The notes under the pieces are model-generated. The model was given only the letters and a program-made list of their open reading frames with translations. It searched no databases and was not told the DNA's origin. Below are positions 43,315 through 51,581 of a stretch of 64,000 nt of DNA, in pieces. The stretch covers positions 3,410,001 through 3,474,000 of the forward strand of contig CBDBHH010000005.1 in the NCBI GenBank assembly GCA_965205535.1, in the 5' to 3' direction. Numbering within the stretch: the first letter of the stretch is position 1; every line of letters starts with the position of its first letter. This DNA is from UBA8079 sp965205535. GTDB lineage: Bacteria > Pseudomonadota > Alphaproteobacteria > UBA6615. The position numbers and the translations under genes are program-made.

Positions 43315-44628
43315 ATGATCCCCCGTTACAGCCGATCCGAAATGACCGACGTCTGGGAACCGGAGAACAAGTTCCGGATATGGTTCGAGATCGAGGCCCA
43401 TGCCTGTGACGCGCAGGCGGCACTCGGCGTGATTCCGGCATCCGCGGCCAAGACCGTCTGGGAAAAGGGCGCGTGGGAAATCGACCGGATCGACGAGATT
43501 GAACGTGAAACCCGCCATGACGTCATCGCCTTCCTGACAAACCTCGCCGAGTATGTCGGCGAAGATGCGCGTTTTGTGCATCAGGGGATGACCTCCTCGG
43601 ATGTCCTCGATACCTGCCTGTCGGTGCAGCTCACCCAGGCGGCCGATCTCCTGCTCGCAGATATGGACGGGCTGCTGACGGCGCTGGAGAAACGCGCGCG
43701 CGAACACAAGAACGATGTCTGCATCGGGCGCAGCCACGGCATCCACGCCGAGCCGACGACCTTTGGCGTGAAACTCGCGGGCCACTATGCGGAGTTCGCC
43801 CGCTGCCGCGACCGGCTGGTCGCCGCGCGTGCCGAAATCGCGACCTGCGCGATCTCGGGCGCGGTGGGCACGTTTGCGAACATCGACCCGTCCGTCGAAG
43901 TGCATGTCGCCCAGAAAATGGGCCTCACCTCCGAGCCGGTCTCGACGCAAGTCATCCCGCGTGACCGGCACGCCATGTTCTTCGCCGTCCTCGGCGTGGT
44001 CGCCGGTGCGGTCGAACGGCTGTCTGTCGAGGTCCGGCACCTGCAACGCACGGAAGTGCGCGAGGCCGAGGAATTCTTCGCGGCGGGCCAGAAGGGCTCG
44101 AGCGCGATGCCCCACAAACGCAACCCGATCCTGACCGAAAACCTCACCGGCCTCGCGCGCGTGGTCCGTTCTGCTGTTGTGCCCGCGATGGAGAATGTCG
44201 CGCTTTGGCATGAGCGCGATATCTCGCATTCATCCGTGGAGCGCATGATAGGCCCGGACGCTACTGTCACTCTGGACTTCGCCCTGGTGCGCCTGACCGG
44301 CGTGGTCGAGAAACTACTGGTCTATCCCGACACCATGATGGCGAACATGGAAAAGCTCGGCGGGCTGATCCATTCCCAGCGTGTCCTGCTCGCCCTCACC
44401 CAGGCCGGGATGAGCCGCGAGGACGCCTATCAGGCCGTCCAGCGGAACGCGATGCAGGTCTGGGGGCTGCCCGAGGCCGAGCGCGAGGGCGCGTTCCTGT
44501 CATTCCTGCAGGGCGACGAGGCCGTCAACAAGCTCATCTCCGACGACGACCTCGCCGAGAGTTTCGACCTGGGCTACCACACCAAGCATGTGGACACGAT
44601 TTTCGAACGCGTGTTCGGCGCGGCCTGA
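43315..44628 (+). CDS. purB: adenylosuccinate lyase
   Basis: The 437-residue enzyme acts twice in purine synthesis (SAICAR to AICAR, and adenylosuccinate to AMP). It starts MIPRYSRSEMTDVWEPENKF, has the histidine motifs HQGMTSSDVLDTC and GRSHGIHAEPT, and the fumarase-superfamily signature GSSAMPHKRNPI (about 263). The ATG at 43315 is the family's typical start; the frame is open for 105 bases upstream but with no family sequence. The DUF1491 gene follows 13 bases later. Confidence 0.96.
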   Translation: MIPRYSRSEMTDVWEPENKFRIWFEIEAHACDAQAALGVIPASAAKTVWEKGAWEIDRIDEIERETRHDVIAFLTNLAEYVGEDARFVHQGMTSSDVLDTCLSVQLTQAADLLLADMDGLLTALEKRAREHKNDVCIGRSHGIHAEPTTFGVKLAGHYAEFARCRDRLVAARAEIATCAISGAVGTFANIDPSVEVHVAQKMGLTSEPVSTQVIPRDRHAMFFAVLGVVAGAVERLSVEVRHLQRTEVREAEEFFAAGQKGSSAMPHKRNPILTENLTGLARVVRSAVVPAMENVALWHERDISHSSVERMIGPDATVTLDFALVRLTGVVEKLLVYPDTMMANMEKLGGLIHSQRVLLALTQAGMSREDAYQAVQRNAMQVWGLPEAEREGAFLSFLQGDEAVNKLISDDDLAESFDLGYHTKHVDTIFERVFGAA

Positions 44629-44641
44629 ACCGGCGGCGCCG

Positions 44642-44974
44642 ATGAGCGACAACCGGCTGCCAACCGATCTCTGGGTCAGCGCCGGCCTGCGCCAGGCTTC
44701 CGACGACAATGTCCCCATCGCCGTGGTGCGCAAGGGCGAGCGCCAGTCTGGCACAGTGATTTTGAAGCTCAATCAGCTCGACCGGGGCTGCCGCATCCTG
44801 ACCCAGACCCGGGACCTGGACGGGAACCTGACCTGGTTTCCCGCGCTGGACGGTGCGGCCATTCCGGAAGCCGAAGCGGATGCCTACATTGAACGTGCCG
44901 TCGCGCGCGATCCCGACCTTTGGGTGATCGAAATCGAGCACCGCGAGGGCTGGCACCCCTACGATATTTTCTAG
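44642..44974 (+). CDS. DUF1491 family protein
   Basis: The 110-residue protein has LPTDLWVSAGLRQAS, VPIAVVRKGERQSGTVILKLN and a final DPDLWVIEIEHREGW, the conserved segments of the DUF1491 family, which is largely alphaproteobacterial. Function is unknown. It lies just after purB on the same strand and is likely cotranscribed. No signal peptide or membrane segment is present. Confidence 0.88.
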   Translation: MSDNRLPTDLWVSAGLRQASDDNVPIAVVRKGERQSGTVILKLNQLDRGCRILTQTRDLDGNLTWFPALDGAAIPEAEADAYIERAVARDPDLWVIEIEHREGWHPYDIF

Positions 44975-45001
44975 CCGACGGTGGTCTTCACCTGGTGAGG
45001 G

Positions 45002-45295
45002 CTACTCCAGCCCCTCGGCGAACCGCAGATCGCGGGTCACGCCGTCACCCAGCAATTTCAATGCGTCCTGATAGGCCGGGCTGTCATGGGTCGCGACGGC
45101 CGCATCGAGGGATGGAAATTCAATGACCGTCGTGCGTTCCTTGATTCCTGCCTCATAGACCCGCGCTGCAGGCCCGCGGGCGAGGAATTTCCCGCCGCCG
45201 GCGACAATCGCCGGGCCGGCGAGCTCAAGATAGGCCGCAAGTTTTTCCGGGTCATGAACTTCCCGATAGGCGGCGATCCAATAGGCTTTGGCCAT
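45002..45295 (-). CDS. DUF1330 (dimeric alpha/beta barrel) protein
   Basis: The 97-residue protein begins AKAYWIAAYREVHDPEKLAAYLELA and contains GGKFLARGPAA, TTVIEFPSLDAA and SPAYQDALKLL, the DUF1330 pattern of a ferredoxin-like dimeric barrel. Function is unknown. The start at 45295 (ATG) is the family start. It is downstream of an alpha/beta hydrolase and a CMD-like gene on the same strand. Confidence 0.88.
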   Translation of the reverse strand: MAKAYWIAAYREVHDPEKLAAYLELAGPAIVAGGGKFLARGPAARVYEAGIKERTTVIEFPSLDAAVATHDSPAYQDALKLLGDGVTRDLRFAEGLE

Positions 45296-45324
45296 TGCGT
45301 TTACTCCCAATCGATTGCTCTGAA

Positions 45325-46134
45325 CTAGACGGACTTCTCCGCCTCGGCCAGGAATTCCCCGATCATCGTATTCCACTTTTCGGGGTGGCGCCGATAGGAG
45401 TAGTGCCCGCCATCATCAAACAGCGTCATCTGCGATCCGGGAATGGCAGCACTCAGGTCTTCCGCGAAGTAATAGGGGATCGTCGCATCGTCGATCGTCC
45501 CGACAACCAGCGACGGCTTGTCGATGCGCGGGATCTCGTCCGTGCGGTCATGGGCCAGCATCATGTCGAGCCGGGCGGTCAGAATTTCGACCGGCCCGAC
45601 CGTCTCCAGCGCCCGGCGCTCAAGCTCCATGACCGCGTCGAGATTGTGCCGGAACTGATCTGCGCCCGAAGTGAACATGGACGAGACCTTCACATACTCT
45701 TCCGGGCCATAGGATTCAGCGATCCTCTTGCGGGTGACGGCCACGCGGGTGATGAATTCATCCGCCGTCACCCAGGTGTTGTTGAAGATGCACGCGCGCA
45801 CCCGGTCGGGATGATCGAGCGCGAGATTCTGCAGAATACAGCCGCCTGTCGAGGTGCCCGCGATGTGCGCCTTGTCGACGCCCAGCGTATCCATCAGGGC
45901 AATCACGTCGGCGGCGATCGCCTGGGTTGAATACGCCCCCGGCCCCGTCGGCTTGTCGCTTTCACCCGTCCCGCGATGATCGAAAGTCACACAGCGGTAA
46001 CGCTGGGCGAAATGCTCGAACTGGAACGACCAAGCGTCATGCAGCCCAACCAGACCGGGAATGAAAATGAATGCCGGCCCCTCGCCCTCATCGGCGCAGT
46101 TGAGCGTGATATGTCCGATATCAATACGCGCCAT
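45325..46134 (-). CDS. alpha/beta hydrolase
   Basis: The 269-residue hydrolase has the oxyanion region PAFIFIPGLVGLHDAW (about 20), CVTFDHRGTGESDKP, the nucleophile serine in GTSTGG (about 92), an acidic residue in LVVGTIDDATIP, and the histidine in GGHYSYRRHPE. This matches the family including 3-oxoadipate enol-lactonases and haloperoxidase-like hydrolases. The substrate is unknown. It lies 10 bases after the CMD-domain gene, which suggests a common catabolic step. Confidence 0.9.
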   Translation of the reverse strand: MARIDIGHITLNCADEGEGPAFIFIPGLVGLHDAWSFQFEHFAQRYRCVTFDHRGTGESDKPTGPGAYSTQAIAADVIALMDTLGVDKAHIAGTSTGGCILQNLALDHPDRVRACIFNNTWVTADEFITRVAVTRKRIAESYGPEEYVKVSSMFTSGADQFRHNLDAVMELERRALETVGPVEILTARLDMMLAHDRTDEIPRIDKPSLVVGTIDDATIPYYFAEDLSAAIPGSQMTLFDDGGHYSYRRHPEKWNTMIGEFLAEAEKSV

Positions 46135-46144
46135 GTCCGTCGTG

Positions 46145-46744
46145 CTACTTGGGCTCGAAGGAGATGCCGCTGGCAATCTCCAGCATGGGCTCTTCAAGGG
46201 GTACGCGCAGGCCGTCATTCAGGCGGTTCAGCAAACCCATCGCCGCCGCGACGATCGTCGCTTCGGTGCGCTCTTGCGCGCTCGTATGTTCCACGAAGGT
46301 CGAGACGACCTCTTCGGGAATTGCGCCGGCATCCAGCGTCAACGCCTCGCTATAGGCCAGAATCGCGCGTTCCTTGTCGGAGAAGGCGGGGTGCGAGAGA
46401 TAATCGTACATATTGTCGATTTTCTCCTGTTCCACGCCCTGGCTTCGCATCACCCGCACCTGGTGGGCCGAGCAGTAAAGACAGGCGTTGATATTCGAGA
46501 CCTTGCTTCGGATCAGGGCCTTCATCGGCTTGGGCAGATCGCCGTGATCCCACACATCGTCAAGAAACTGGCGCATCGTCGCCCCGAGTTCCGGCGAATT
46601 TGCCATGGCGCGCACATTGTTGGCGATCATGCCGACGCGGCCGGAAACTCTCTCGGCCGATTTTCGGAACGGTGCGGAAAAATCCTCGTCTTCCACGAGC
46701 GGCACGAGACACGCATGTCCGCCCCCCGGTGTCAGATCATCCAT
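46145..46744 (-). CDS. carboxymuconolactone decarboxylase/AhpD-like protein (Cys form)
   Basis: The 199-residue protein has the AhpD/CMD core: IRSKVSNINACLYCSAHQVRVMRSQG with the redox motif C-L-Y-C-x-x-H at about residues 82-88, then KERAILAYSEALTLD. This family includes alkylhydroperoxidase D and gamma-carboxymuconolactone decarboxylases. It is important here as the cysteine counterpart of the TGA-containing CMD gene at 50044, where the second cysteine position is TGA. It is the first gene of a CMD - hydrolase - DUF1330 group. Confidence 0.9.
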   Translation of the reverse strand: MDDLTPGGGHACLVPLVEDEDFSAPFRKSAERVSGRVGMIANNVRAMANSPELGATMRQFLDDVWDHGDLPKPMKALIRSKVSNINACLYCSAHQVRVMRSQGVEQEKIDNMYDYLSHPAFSDKERAILAYSEALTLDAGAIPEEVVSTFVEHTSAQERTEATIVAAAMGLLNRLNDGLRVPLEEPMLEIASGISFEPK

Positions 46745-46802
46745 CTTCAAAGCCCTCCAGTTTCTCTTTCGTAGCGCGCAGACCCCGCCGCCAAATGGAA
46801 AT

Positions 46803-46824
46803 GCCGGTCCCATTGGGGACCGGC
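46803..46824 (-). terminator. terminator after the zeta-subunit gene
   Basis: A 9-bp perfect inverted repeat (GCCGGTCCC/GGGACCGGC) with loop ATTG is followed on the minus strand by ATTTCCATTT. It lies 33 bases downstream of the DUF1476 gene stop. The T-rich tail is imperfect, so strength is uncertain. Confidence 0.5.
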
Positions 46825-46856
46825 CGCCCTGATTCCTGTCTCAAGCCTGGTCGGCG

Positions 46857-47180
46857 CTAGACGCCGTCGTGGACCTGCTGCATGGCCTCGGTGAGAAGCT
46901 CGTCCATATGCTTGCGCACGATATGCTCGGACGTGTCGACGCCCTTCGCCTGGAGATCGCCAAAGACCTTCTCGAGGACATCATCGTCGCCGGGCTTCTC
47001 GAAGTCCGACTTCACTACTTCCTGCGCGTACGCCTGTGCTTCAGCCTCGTTCAAGCCGAGCAGCTCCGCAGCCCACAGGCCCAGCAGTTTGTTGCGACGC
47101 GCCGTCGCCTTGAACTTGAACTCTTCATCGAGCTTGAACTTGTTTTCGAAGCCCTTCTCGCGCTCGTCAAAAGTCGACAT
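46857..47180 (-). CDS. F1Fo ATP synthase zeta subunit (DUF1476 family)
   Basis: The 107-residue protein has STFDEREKGFENKFKLDEEFKFKATARRNKLLG at the start, then LNEAEAQAYAQEVVKSDFEKPGD. This is the alphaproteobacterial zeta subunit, which acts as an inhibitor of the F1 ATPase; its N-terminal helix enters the catalytic interface in Paracoccus. The rest is a four-helix bundle. A hairpin terminator follows. Family identification is clear; inhibition in this organism is inferred. Confidence 0.92.
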   Translation of the reverse strand: MSTFDEREKGFENKFKLDEEFKFKATARRNKLLGLWAAELLGLNEAEAQAYAQEVVKSDFEKPGDDDVLEKVFGDLQAKGVDTSEHIVRKHMDELLTEAMQQVHDGV

Positions 47181-47267
47181 ATCTAATTTGCTCTCCGTTG
47201 CTTACTTGCCGGTCGTTCTTAGAAGATAGATATAGTGTTCCATCGTCCCGGTTTGAATTGAAATCTC

Positions 47268-48032
47268 ATGTGCACACTCGTCATTCTTCGCCGACCCGAC
47301 CACGCCTGGCCGCTCCTCATCGCGGCGAATCGCGATGAAATGATCGACCGGGCCTGGAAATCGCCGGCGCGGCACTGGCCCGACCGCGAGGATGTGGTCG
47401 CCGGCATTGATGAACTGGCGGGCGGCACATGGCTGGCGCTCAACGATAACGGCGTCACCGCAGCGATCTTGAACCGTGAAGGATCCCTCGGCCCCACGAT
47501 CGACAAACGTTCGCGCGGCGAGCTTGTGCTCGAGGCGGTCGGCCACCCGGACGCCGCGGTCGCGGCCGAGGCGATGGCCGAACTGGATGGCAGCGCGTAT
47601 CGTTCCTTCAATCTCATCATCGCCGACAATCATGACGCCTTCTGGATCAGGGGCACCGAACAGCCGAAGGTCGAGATATTCGAGATTCCACCCGGGCTCC
47701 ACATGATCACGTCGCGCGAACTCGACGACGTGGAAAGTGTGCGGATCGGGCGATTTCTGCCGCGATTCCGGGGCGCCGACGAACCTGACATCGAGGCAGG
47801 AGATTGGTCAGCGTGGGAACGGCTTCTGGTCACACGCCTGCATGACAGCGAGGAAGACCCGCGCGAGACTATGTGTATCGTCACCGACAAGGGCTACGGG
47901 ACGGTTTCGAGCAGCCTGATCGCCCTGCCATCAGCCGAACGACCCGATGCGGAAGCCGTCTGGCGTTTCGCGCCGGGACGTCCAGACACGAACCCTTACA
48001 AGCAGGTGATCCTGTCACACGGCACCCAATGA
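47268..48032 (+). CDS. NRDE (TANGO2-like) family protein
   Basis: The 254-residue protein starts MCTLVILRRPDHAWPLLIAANRDEM, with the defining N-R-D-E and a Cys at position 2, which is a potential Ntn-type nucleophile. Further landmarks are GTWLALNDNGVTAAILNR and HMITSRELDD. The family is related to eukaryotic TANGO2. Substrate and role are unknown. The downstream VOC gene overlaps its stop (ATGA). Confidence 0.92.
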   Translation: MCTLVILRRPDHAWPLLIAANRDEMIDRAWKSPARHWPDREDVVAGIDELAGGTWLALNDNGVTAAILNREGSLGPTIDKRSRGELVLEAVGHPDAAVAAEAMAELDGSAYRSFNLIIADNHDAFWIRGTEQPKVEIFEIPPGLHMITSRELDDVESVRIGRFLPRFRGADEPDIEAGDWSAWERLLVTRLHDSEEDPRETMCIVTDKGYGTVSSSLIALPSAERPDAEAVWRFAPGRPDTNPYKQVILSHGTQ

Positions 48033-48412
48033 ACGTCCGGTCGCTCGATCATTTGGTGCTCACCGTGGCATCGATTGAAGCAACCTGCGCTTTCTACAGG
48101 CGGACTCTGGGCATGGATGTCGAGATTTTCGCCGAAGGGCGCTACGCGCTGCGGTTCGGCGATCAGAAGATCAACCTGCACGAGGTGGGACATGAGTTCG
48201 AACCGAAAGCCACCCGGGCCACACCCGGCAGCGGTGATCTGTGCTTTCTGACGGACACACCCGTCGAACAGCTCGTCTCACATCTTACATCACTGGACAT
48301 CGAGATTATTCAGGGCCCGGTGGCGCGGACCGGCGCCACGGGCCCGCTTCAATCTGTGTATTTCCGGGACCCCGACGGCAATCTCATAGAGGTTGCCAAC
48401 TCAGATGCGTAA
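48029..48412 (+). CDS. VOC family protein (glyoxalase/dioxygenase-like)
   Basis: The 127-residue protein has two beta-alpha-beta-beta-beta units: SLDHLVLTVASIEATCAFYRRTLGM at the start and SVYFRDPDGNLIEVANSD at the end. The metal-ligand histidine of SLDHLVL and the glutamate of NLIEV are typical of the vicinal oxygen chelate fold. The substrate is unknown. It overlaps the NRDE gene by 4 bases and precedes an SDR. Confidence 0.92.
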   Translation: MNVRSLDHLVLTVASIEATCAFYRRTLGMDVEIFAEGRYALRFGDQKINLHEVGHEFEPKATRATPGSGDLCFLTDTPVEQLVSHLTSLDIEIIQGPVARTGATGPLQSVYFRDPDGNLIEVANSDA

Positions 48413-48446
48413 TATGCACAGACCAACATCAGGGATTGGATAAACC

Positions 48447-49217
48447 ATGGGAAACGACCGTTTCGATGTGAGTGATCGCGTCGTCGTCATAACGGGGGCC
48501 GGACAGGGCCTCGGCCGCGAATATGCACTCGCCTTTGCCGCAGAGGGCGCAATACCCGTGCTGGCCGAGCTCAACGGCGAAAATTTGCGCGCCGTCGCAG
48601 CCGAGATCGAGACGGCAGGGGGCCAGTGCCTCGCCGTGGAAACCGATGTCGGAGATCCGGATTCCGTAAACGCGATGGTCGCGGCAGCGCTCGACGCCTA
48701 TGGCCGGATCGACGTGCTGATCAACAACGCCGCTATCTTCGCCACCCTGCCCCAGCGGCCCTTCTATGACATCCCGTTCGAGGAATGGAACAAGGTGATC
48801 CACGTGAACATTACCGGCTCCTACCTCTGCGCCAGCGCGGTGGCGAAGCCGATGAAGGCGGCCGGACAGGGCCGGATCATCAACATTTCCTCCGGCACCG
48901 TGCCCCAGGGCGCTCCGGGATTCATGCACTATGTCACCTCGAAATCGGCGATCATCGGCATGACCCGCGTGATGGCACGTGAACTCAGCGACGACAGCAT
49001 TAACGTCAACACGCTCATGCCCGGCTATACGACGACCGAGATCGAGCATGCGAGCATGGATGACGATCTCCACGAGTTCATCCAGAACAAACGCCTCGTC
49101 AAACGCGCCGGCACGCCGGACGATCTGATCGGGGCGGCCATGTTCCTGGCTTCGCCCGCGAGTTCGTTTATCTCGGGCCAGACCCTCGCCGTTTGTGGCG
49201 GCGAGGTCATGCTCTAG
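48447..49217 (+). CDS. SDR family oxidoreductase
   Basis: The 256-residue classical short-chain dehydrogenase has VVVITGAGQGLGREYALAFA (cofactor, about 12), NNAAIFATL, SSGTVPQGAPGFMHYVTSK with the catalytic Tyr and Lys, and the end ISGQTLAVCGGEVML. It belongs with FabG-like enzymes of unknown substrate. It begins a plus-strand run SDR - unknown - selenoprotein CMD that looks like part of a catabolic pathway. Confidence 0.93.
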   Translation: MGNDRFDVSDRVVVITGAGQGLGREYALAFAAEGAIPVLAELNGENLRAVAAEIETAGGQCLAVETDVGDPDSVNAMVAAALDAYGRIDVLINNAAIFATLPQRPFYDIPFEEWNKVIHVNITGSYLCASAVAKPMKAAGQGRIINISSGTVPQGAPGFMHYVTSKSAIIGMTRVMARELSDDSINVNTLMPGYTTTEIEHASMDDDLHEFIQNKRLVKRAGTPDDLIGAAMFLASPASSFISGQTLAVCGGEVML

Positions 49218-49248
49218 TTCCAGCCGACACAAAGGGAGTAATTGCATC

Positions 49249-49983
49249 ATGGGTGAAGTCCTGCGCGCGGACTGGTTCGACCTGTCCGACGACGAACGCG
49301 ACACACATTTCGAGTGGCTGCACGGCGAGTTTCTGCCGTCATTGACCGCCACCCAGGGAGTTGCATGGGTCGGGCATTACGACATCGTCGCGCATCCCGA
49401 CAGGCCCTATATCGAGGGTGCCCCGACGAAAAAGGAAACGACGGACCCCGACATCGCCACGGGCTGGCAAAATGTCGTCCTGACGGCCGGTCTGTCCACC
49501 GACACCTTCCTCGGCCCCGACAACGGGGTCGACGCACTTTACACGGCAAACGCGGCGGGGCTCGCCGCCTGGCGCAATCATCGCGCCTGCGTGTCCGTCG
49601 AGGAGAAGGTTGTCAACGGACCCGAGGAGAGGGTCATGCCCTATGGCGCGGGCCCGCCGTCGGCCATGCAGATCGGTTCGTTCAACGCGGACACGACCGC
49701 CCATAACGAAATGCTGGCGCGCTGGTATCGGGCCGAACGTTTCCCGCGCATCGCGGTCTCCCAGGGCATCATCCGTGGCCGCAAGTTGCTGTCGGTCACG
49801 GGTTGGGCCAAGCATGGCGTGCTGTGGGAGGGTGTCGAACTGGGCGCGGACGACTATTCGTTCGAGTCACGTTTCATCGACGCCGACCGTGGCGAAGAAT
49901 GGCCCGGGCCACACGTCCTGGACTACGTAACCCACGCACCCGGCAGCCCCCACGCGGGCCGTCGCGTCTGGCCGAAGGTCTGA
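49249..49983 (+). CDS. uncharacterised protein, possible dimeric alpha/beta-barrel duplication
   Basis: I do not recognise this 244-residue protein with certainty. Two similar parts appear: LSDDERDTHFEWLHGEFLPSL near the start and ADTTAHNEMLARWYRAERFPRIA near residue 150, each followed by strand-like segments. This is the pattern of a duplicated ferredoxin-like (EthD/DUF4286-type) barrel. No signal peptide or membrane segment is present. AAAGGGAG lies 9 bases before the ATG. It sits between an SDR and the TGA-containing CMD gene, so a role in the same pathway is likely. Confidence 0.55.
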   Translation: MGEVLRADWFDLSDDERDTHFEWLHGEFLPSLTATQGVAWVGHYDIVAHPDRPYIEGAPTKKETTDPDIATGWQNVVLTAGLSTDTFLGPDNGVDALYTANAAGLAAWRNHRACVSVEEKVVNGPEERVMPYGAGPPSAMQIGSFNADTTAHNEMLARWYRAERFPRIAVSQGIIRGRKLLSVTGWAKHGVLWEGVELGADDYSFESRFIDADRGEEWPGPHVLDYVTHAPGSPHAGRRVWPKV

Positions 49984-50043
49984 TCACCCCATCCCTGCCG
50001 GCCCAACAGCCGGCACGCACCCAAACCCGGTATTGGAGAGAAC

Positions 50044-50724
50044 ATGGCAAGGGTAAGCCTGATTGATGCGAGCAACGCGCCCGCTCACCTGAAAGCGGAC
50101 ATCGAAGTCAACTATGCCGCCAACGACGCGCTGTTCGGCGAACGCGCCTCGACGATCAACTCCCTGAAGCTGATCGCCCATGTCCCGCTGGTCGGGCGCT
50201 GGCTGGCGCCTTTGATCGCCGCCATGCAGCGCAACGGTGCGGGCAGCATCCTGCCCGCCAAGATCAAGACGCTGATCGACATCAAGACGAGCACCATCAA
50301 CGACTGTTTCTACTGAACCCATCACAATGTGTCGCTCGGTCGGGTGGCGGGAATTACAGACGAGCAGCTCGAGGTCATTCAGGGCAACGAATACATGAAC
50401 TCCGACCTGCTGACGGCGCGCGAGAAGGCGACGTTGCTGTGGACGGAGCACGTCACGCTGAACACGGCGAAAAACCGGGACGATGTCTACAACGAGGTCG
50501 CGGCGGTCTTCTCTGAGGCCGAGATCGTTGAAATGACGACCGTGTGTGCGTTCCGCAACATGCGCAACCGGATGCATGATTCCCTTCATCTGGACCCCGA
50601 CCCGCCCGCCGGCGCGGACGCGGTCGGTGCCGGCTCACAGGTGAGCCCGGACGCGCTGAAGGCATATCTGCAGCACCTGCTTGACAACTGGCCGGACGAG
50701 TTCCCGACCGCGCCGACGTCGTAA
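50044..50724 (+). CDS. selenocysteine-containing CMD/AhpD-like protein (in-frame TGA)
   Basis: The frame runs 226 residues from 50044 to 50724, with one in-frame TGA at 50314-50316 (residue 91). The residues around it are C88-F-Y-U91-T-H-H94, which aligns with C-L-Y-C-S-A-H in the CMD gene at 46145: the TGA stands at the second redox cysteine. After it the protein continues as an ordinary family member (REKATLLWTEHVTL and so on). The same genome uses TGA as a normal stop. A hairpin with a GGUC loop starts 21 bases after the TGA. A nonsense mutation is the alternative, but the position and the two other such genes in the window argue for selenocysteine. Confidence 0.88.
50330..50349 (+). promoter_or_regulatory. 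SECIS-like hairpin after the CMD TGA codon
   Basis: UGUCGCUC (50330-50337) pairs with GGGUGGCG (50342-50349) around the loop GGUC. Half of the eight pairs are G.U wobbles, so it is the weakest of the three. There are 21 bases between the TGA and the loop. The loop is the same as in the two other selenoprotein hairpins, although the genes are unrelated. Confidence 0.65.
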
Positions 50725-50737
50725 GGGCGGTGCGCGC

Positions 50738-51568
50738 CTACTCGAAGTCCATGTCCTGCTTGTAGCCGGCGCGCTCCCACTGCAGGAAGTTGACCATCTC
50801 GTAGGCCGCCGCGGCATCGAGCGTGCGATTGTGCTGGTCGGCGATGTAGCGGTTCACCGAACGCTTGGTCCACGCGAGTGTCAGCGGCGGTTTCTCGAGC
50901 AACTTGGCGACGATCCCGTCGACCTTCGCGTCCAGTTCGTCCAGGGGCACGGCGTAGTTGATGATATGCATATCCGCCATCTCGCGCGCCGTGTACTCCT
51001 TGGCCAGCATCAGATATTCCTTGGCCAGCGCCGGTGACATGTAGAGCGGAATCAGCGACGCACCGCCGTCTCCCGGCACCAGCGCAAATGGTGGGCCGTA
51101 AGGCGCCACGTCACCCATACCCATATGAATATCCGCGATGCGCGCGTCCTCGCGTGCGATGATCAGGTCGCAGCCGAACATCAGGCTCTGGCCGAACCCT
51201 GCGGCGTCGCCGTTCACGCGCGCGATCACCGGTTTTTCCATCTCGGTCAGCGTGGTGTGGGCACGGATGATGCCGTTGAAAATTTTCCACGAGCCCTTGG
51301 GTTCGTTGTGGCCCGCCAAAGCACCCGGATCCTCATAGTGCGGCGTGCGCGGTGAGACCATGAACTCTCCGTCATTCACGCCGGTCAGAATGACAACCCG
51401 AATATCCTGGTCGTCGCGCAATTCGCCCAGCGCCATGGCTATTTCCCAATGAAAATCGAGCTTCCGGCCGGCCACGATACCGTCGGTCAGGTTGTACATA
51501 TGCACCGTCGCGACACCGCCGCTGCGTTCAATGTGGAGCGTTCCGTACTCGTTTTCTGAATCAGACAT
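50738..51568 (-). CDS. enoyl-CoA hydratase/isomerase family protein
   Basis: The 276-residue crotonase-fold protein has VVILTGVNDGEFMVSPRTPHYED, VIARVNGDAAGFGQSLMFGCDLIIAREDARIADIHMG (oxyanion region, about 115-150), and LYMSPALAKEYLMLAKEYTAREMADM. The acyl-CoA substrate is unknown. It is on the minus strand, convergent with the selenoprotein CMD gene and 13 bases from the alpha/beta hydrolase gene upstream of it. These two probably form an operon. Confidence 0.92.
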   Translation of the reverse strand: MSDSENEYGTLHIERSGGVATVHMYNLTDGIVAGRKLDFHWEIAMALGELRDDQDIRVVILTGVNDGEFMVSPRTPHYEDPGALAGHNEPKGSWKIFNGIIRAHTTLTEMEKPVIARVNGDAAGFGQSLMFGCDLIIAREDARIADIHMGMGDVAPYGPPFALVPGDGGASLIPLYMSPALAKEYLMLAKEYTAREMADMHIINYAVPLDELDAKVDGIVAKLLEKPPLTLAWTKRSVNRYIADQHNRTLDAAAAYEMVNFLQWERAGYKQDMDFE

Positions 51569-51581
51569 TTCTTGTTTCCCC

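Noticed and set aside
50044..50316. A truncated 90-residue CMD protein ending at TGA
   Set aside because: The frame continues to a full-length family protein after the TGA, at exactly the redox-cysteine position, so selenocysteine is preferred.
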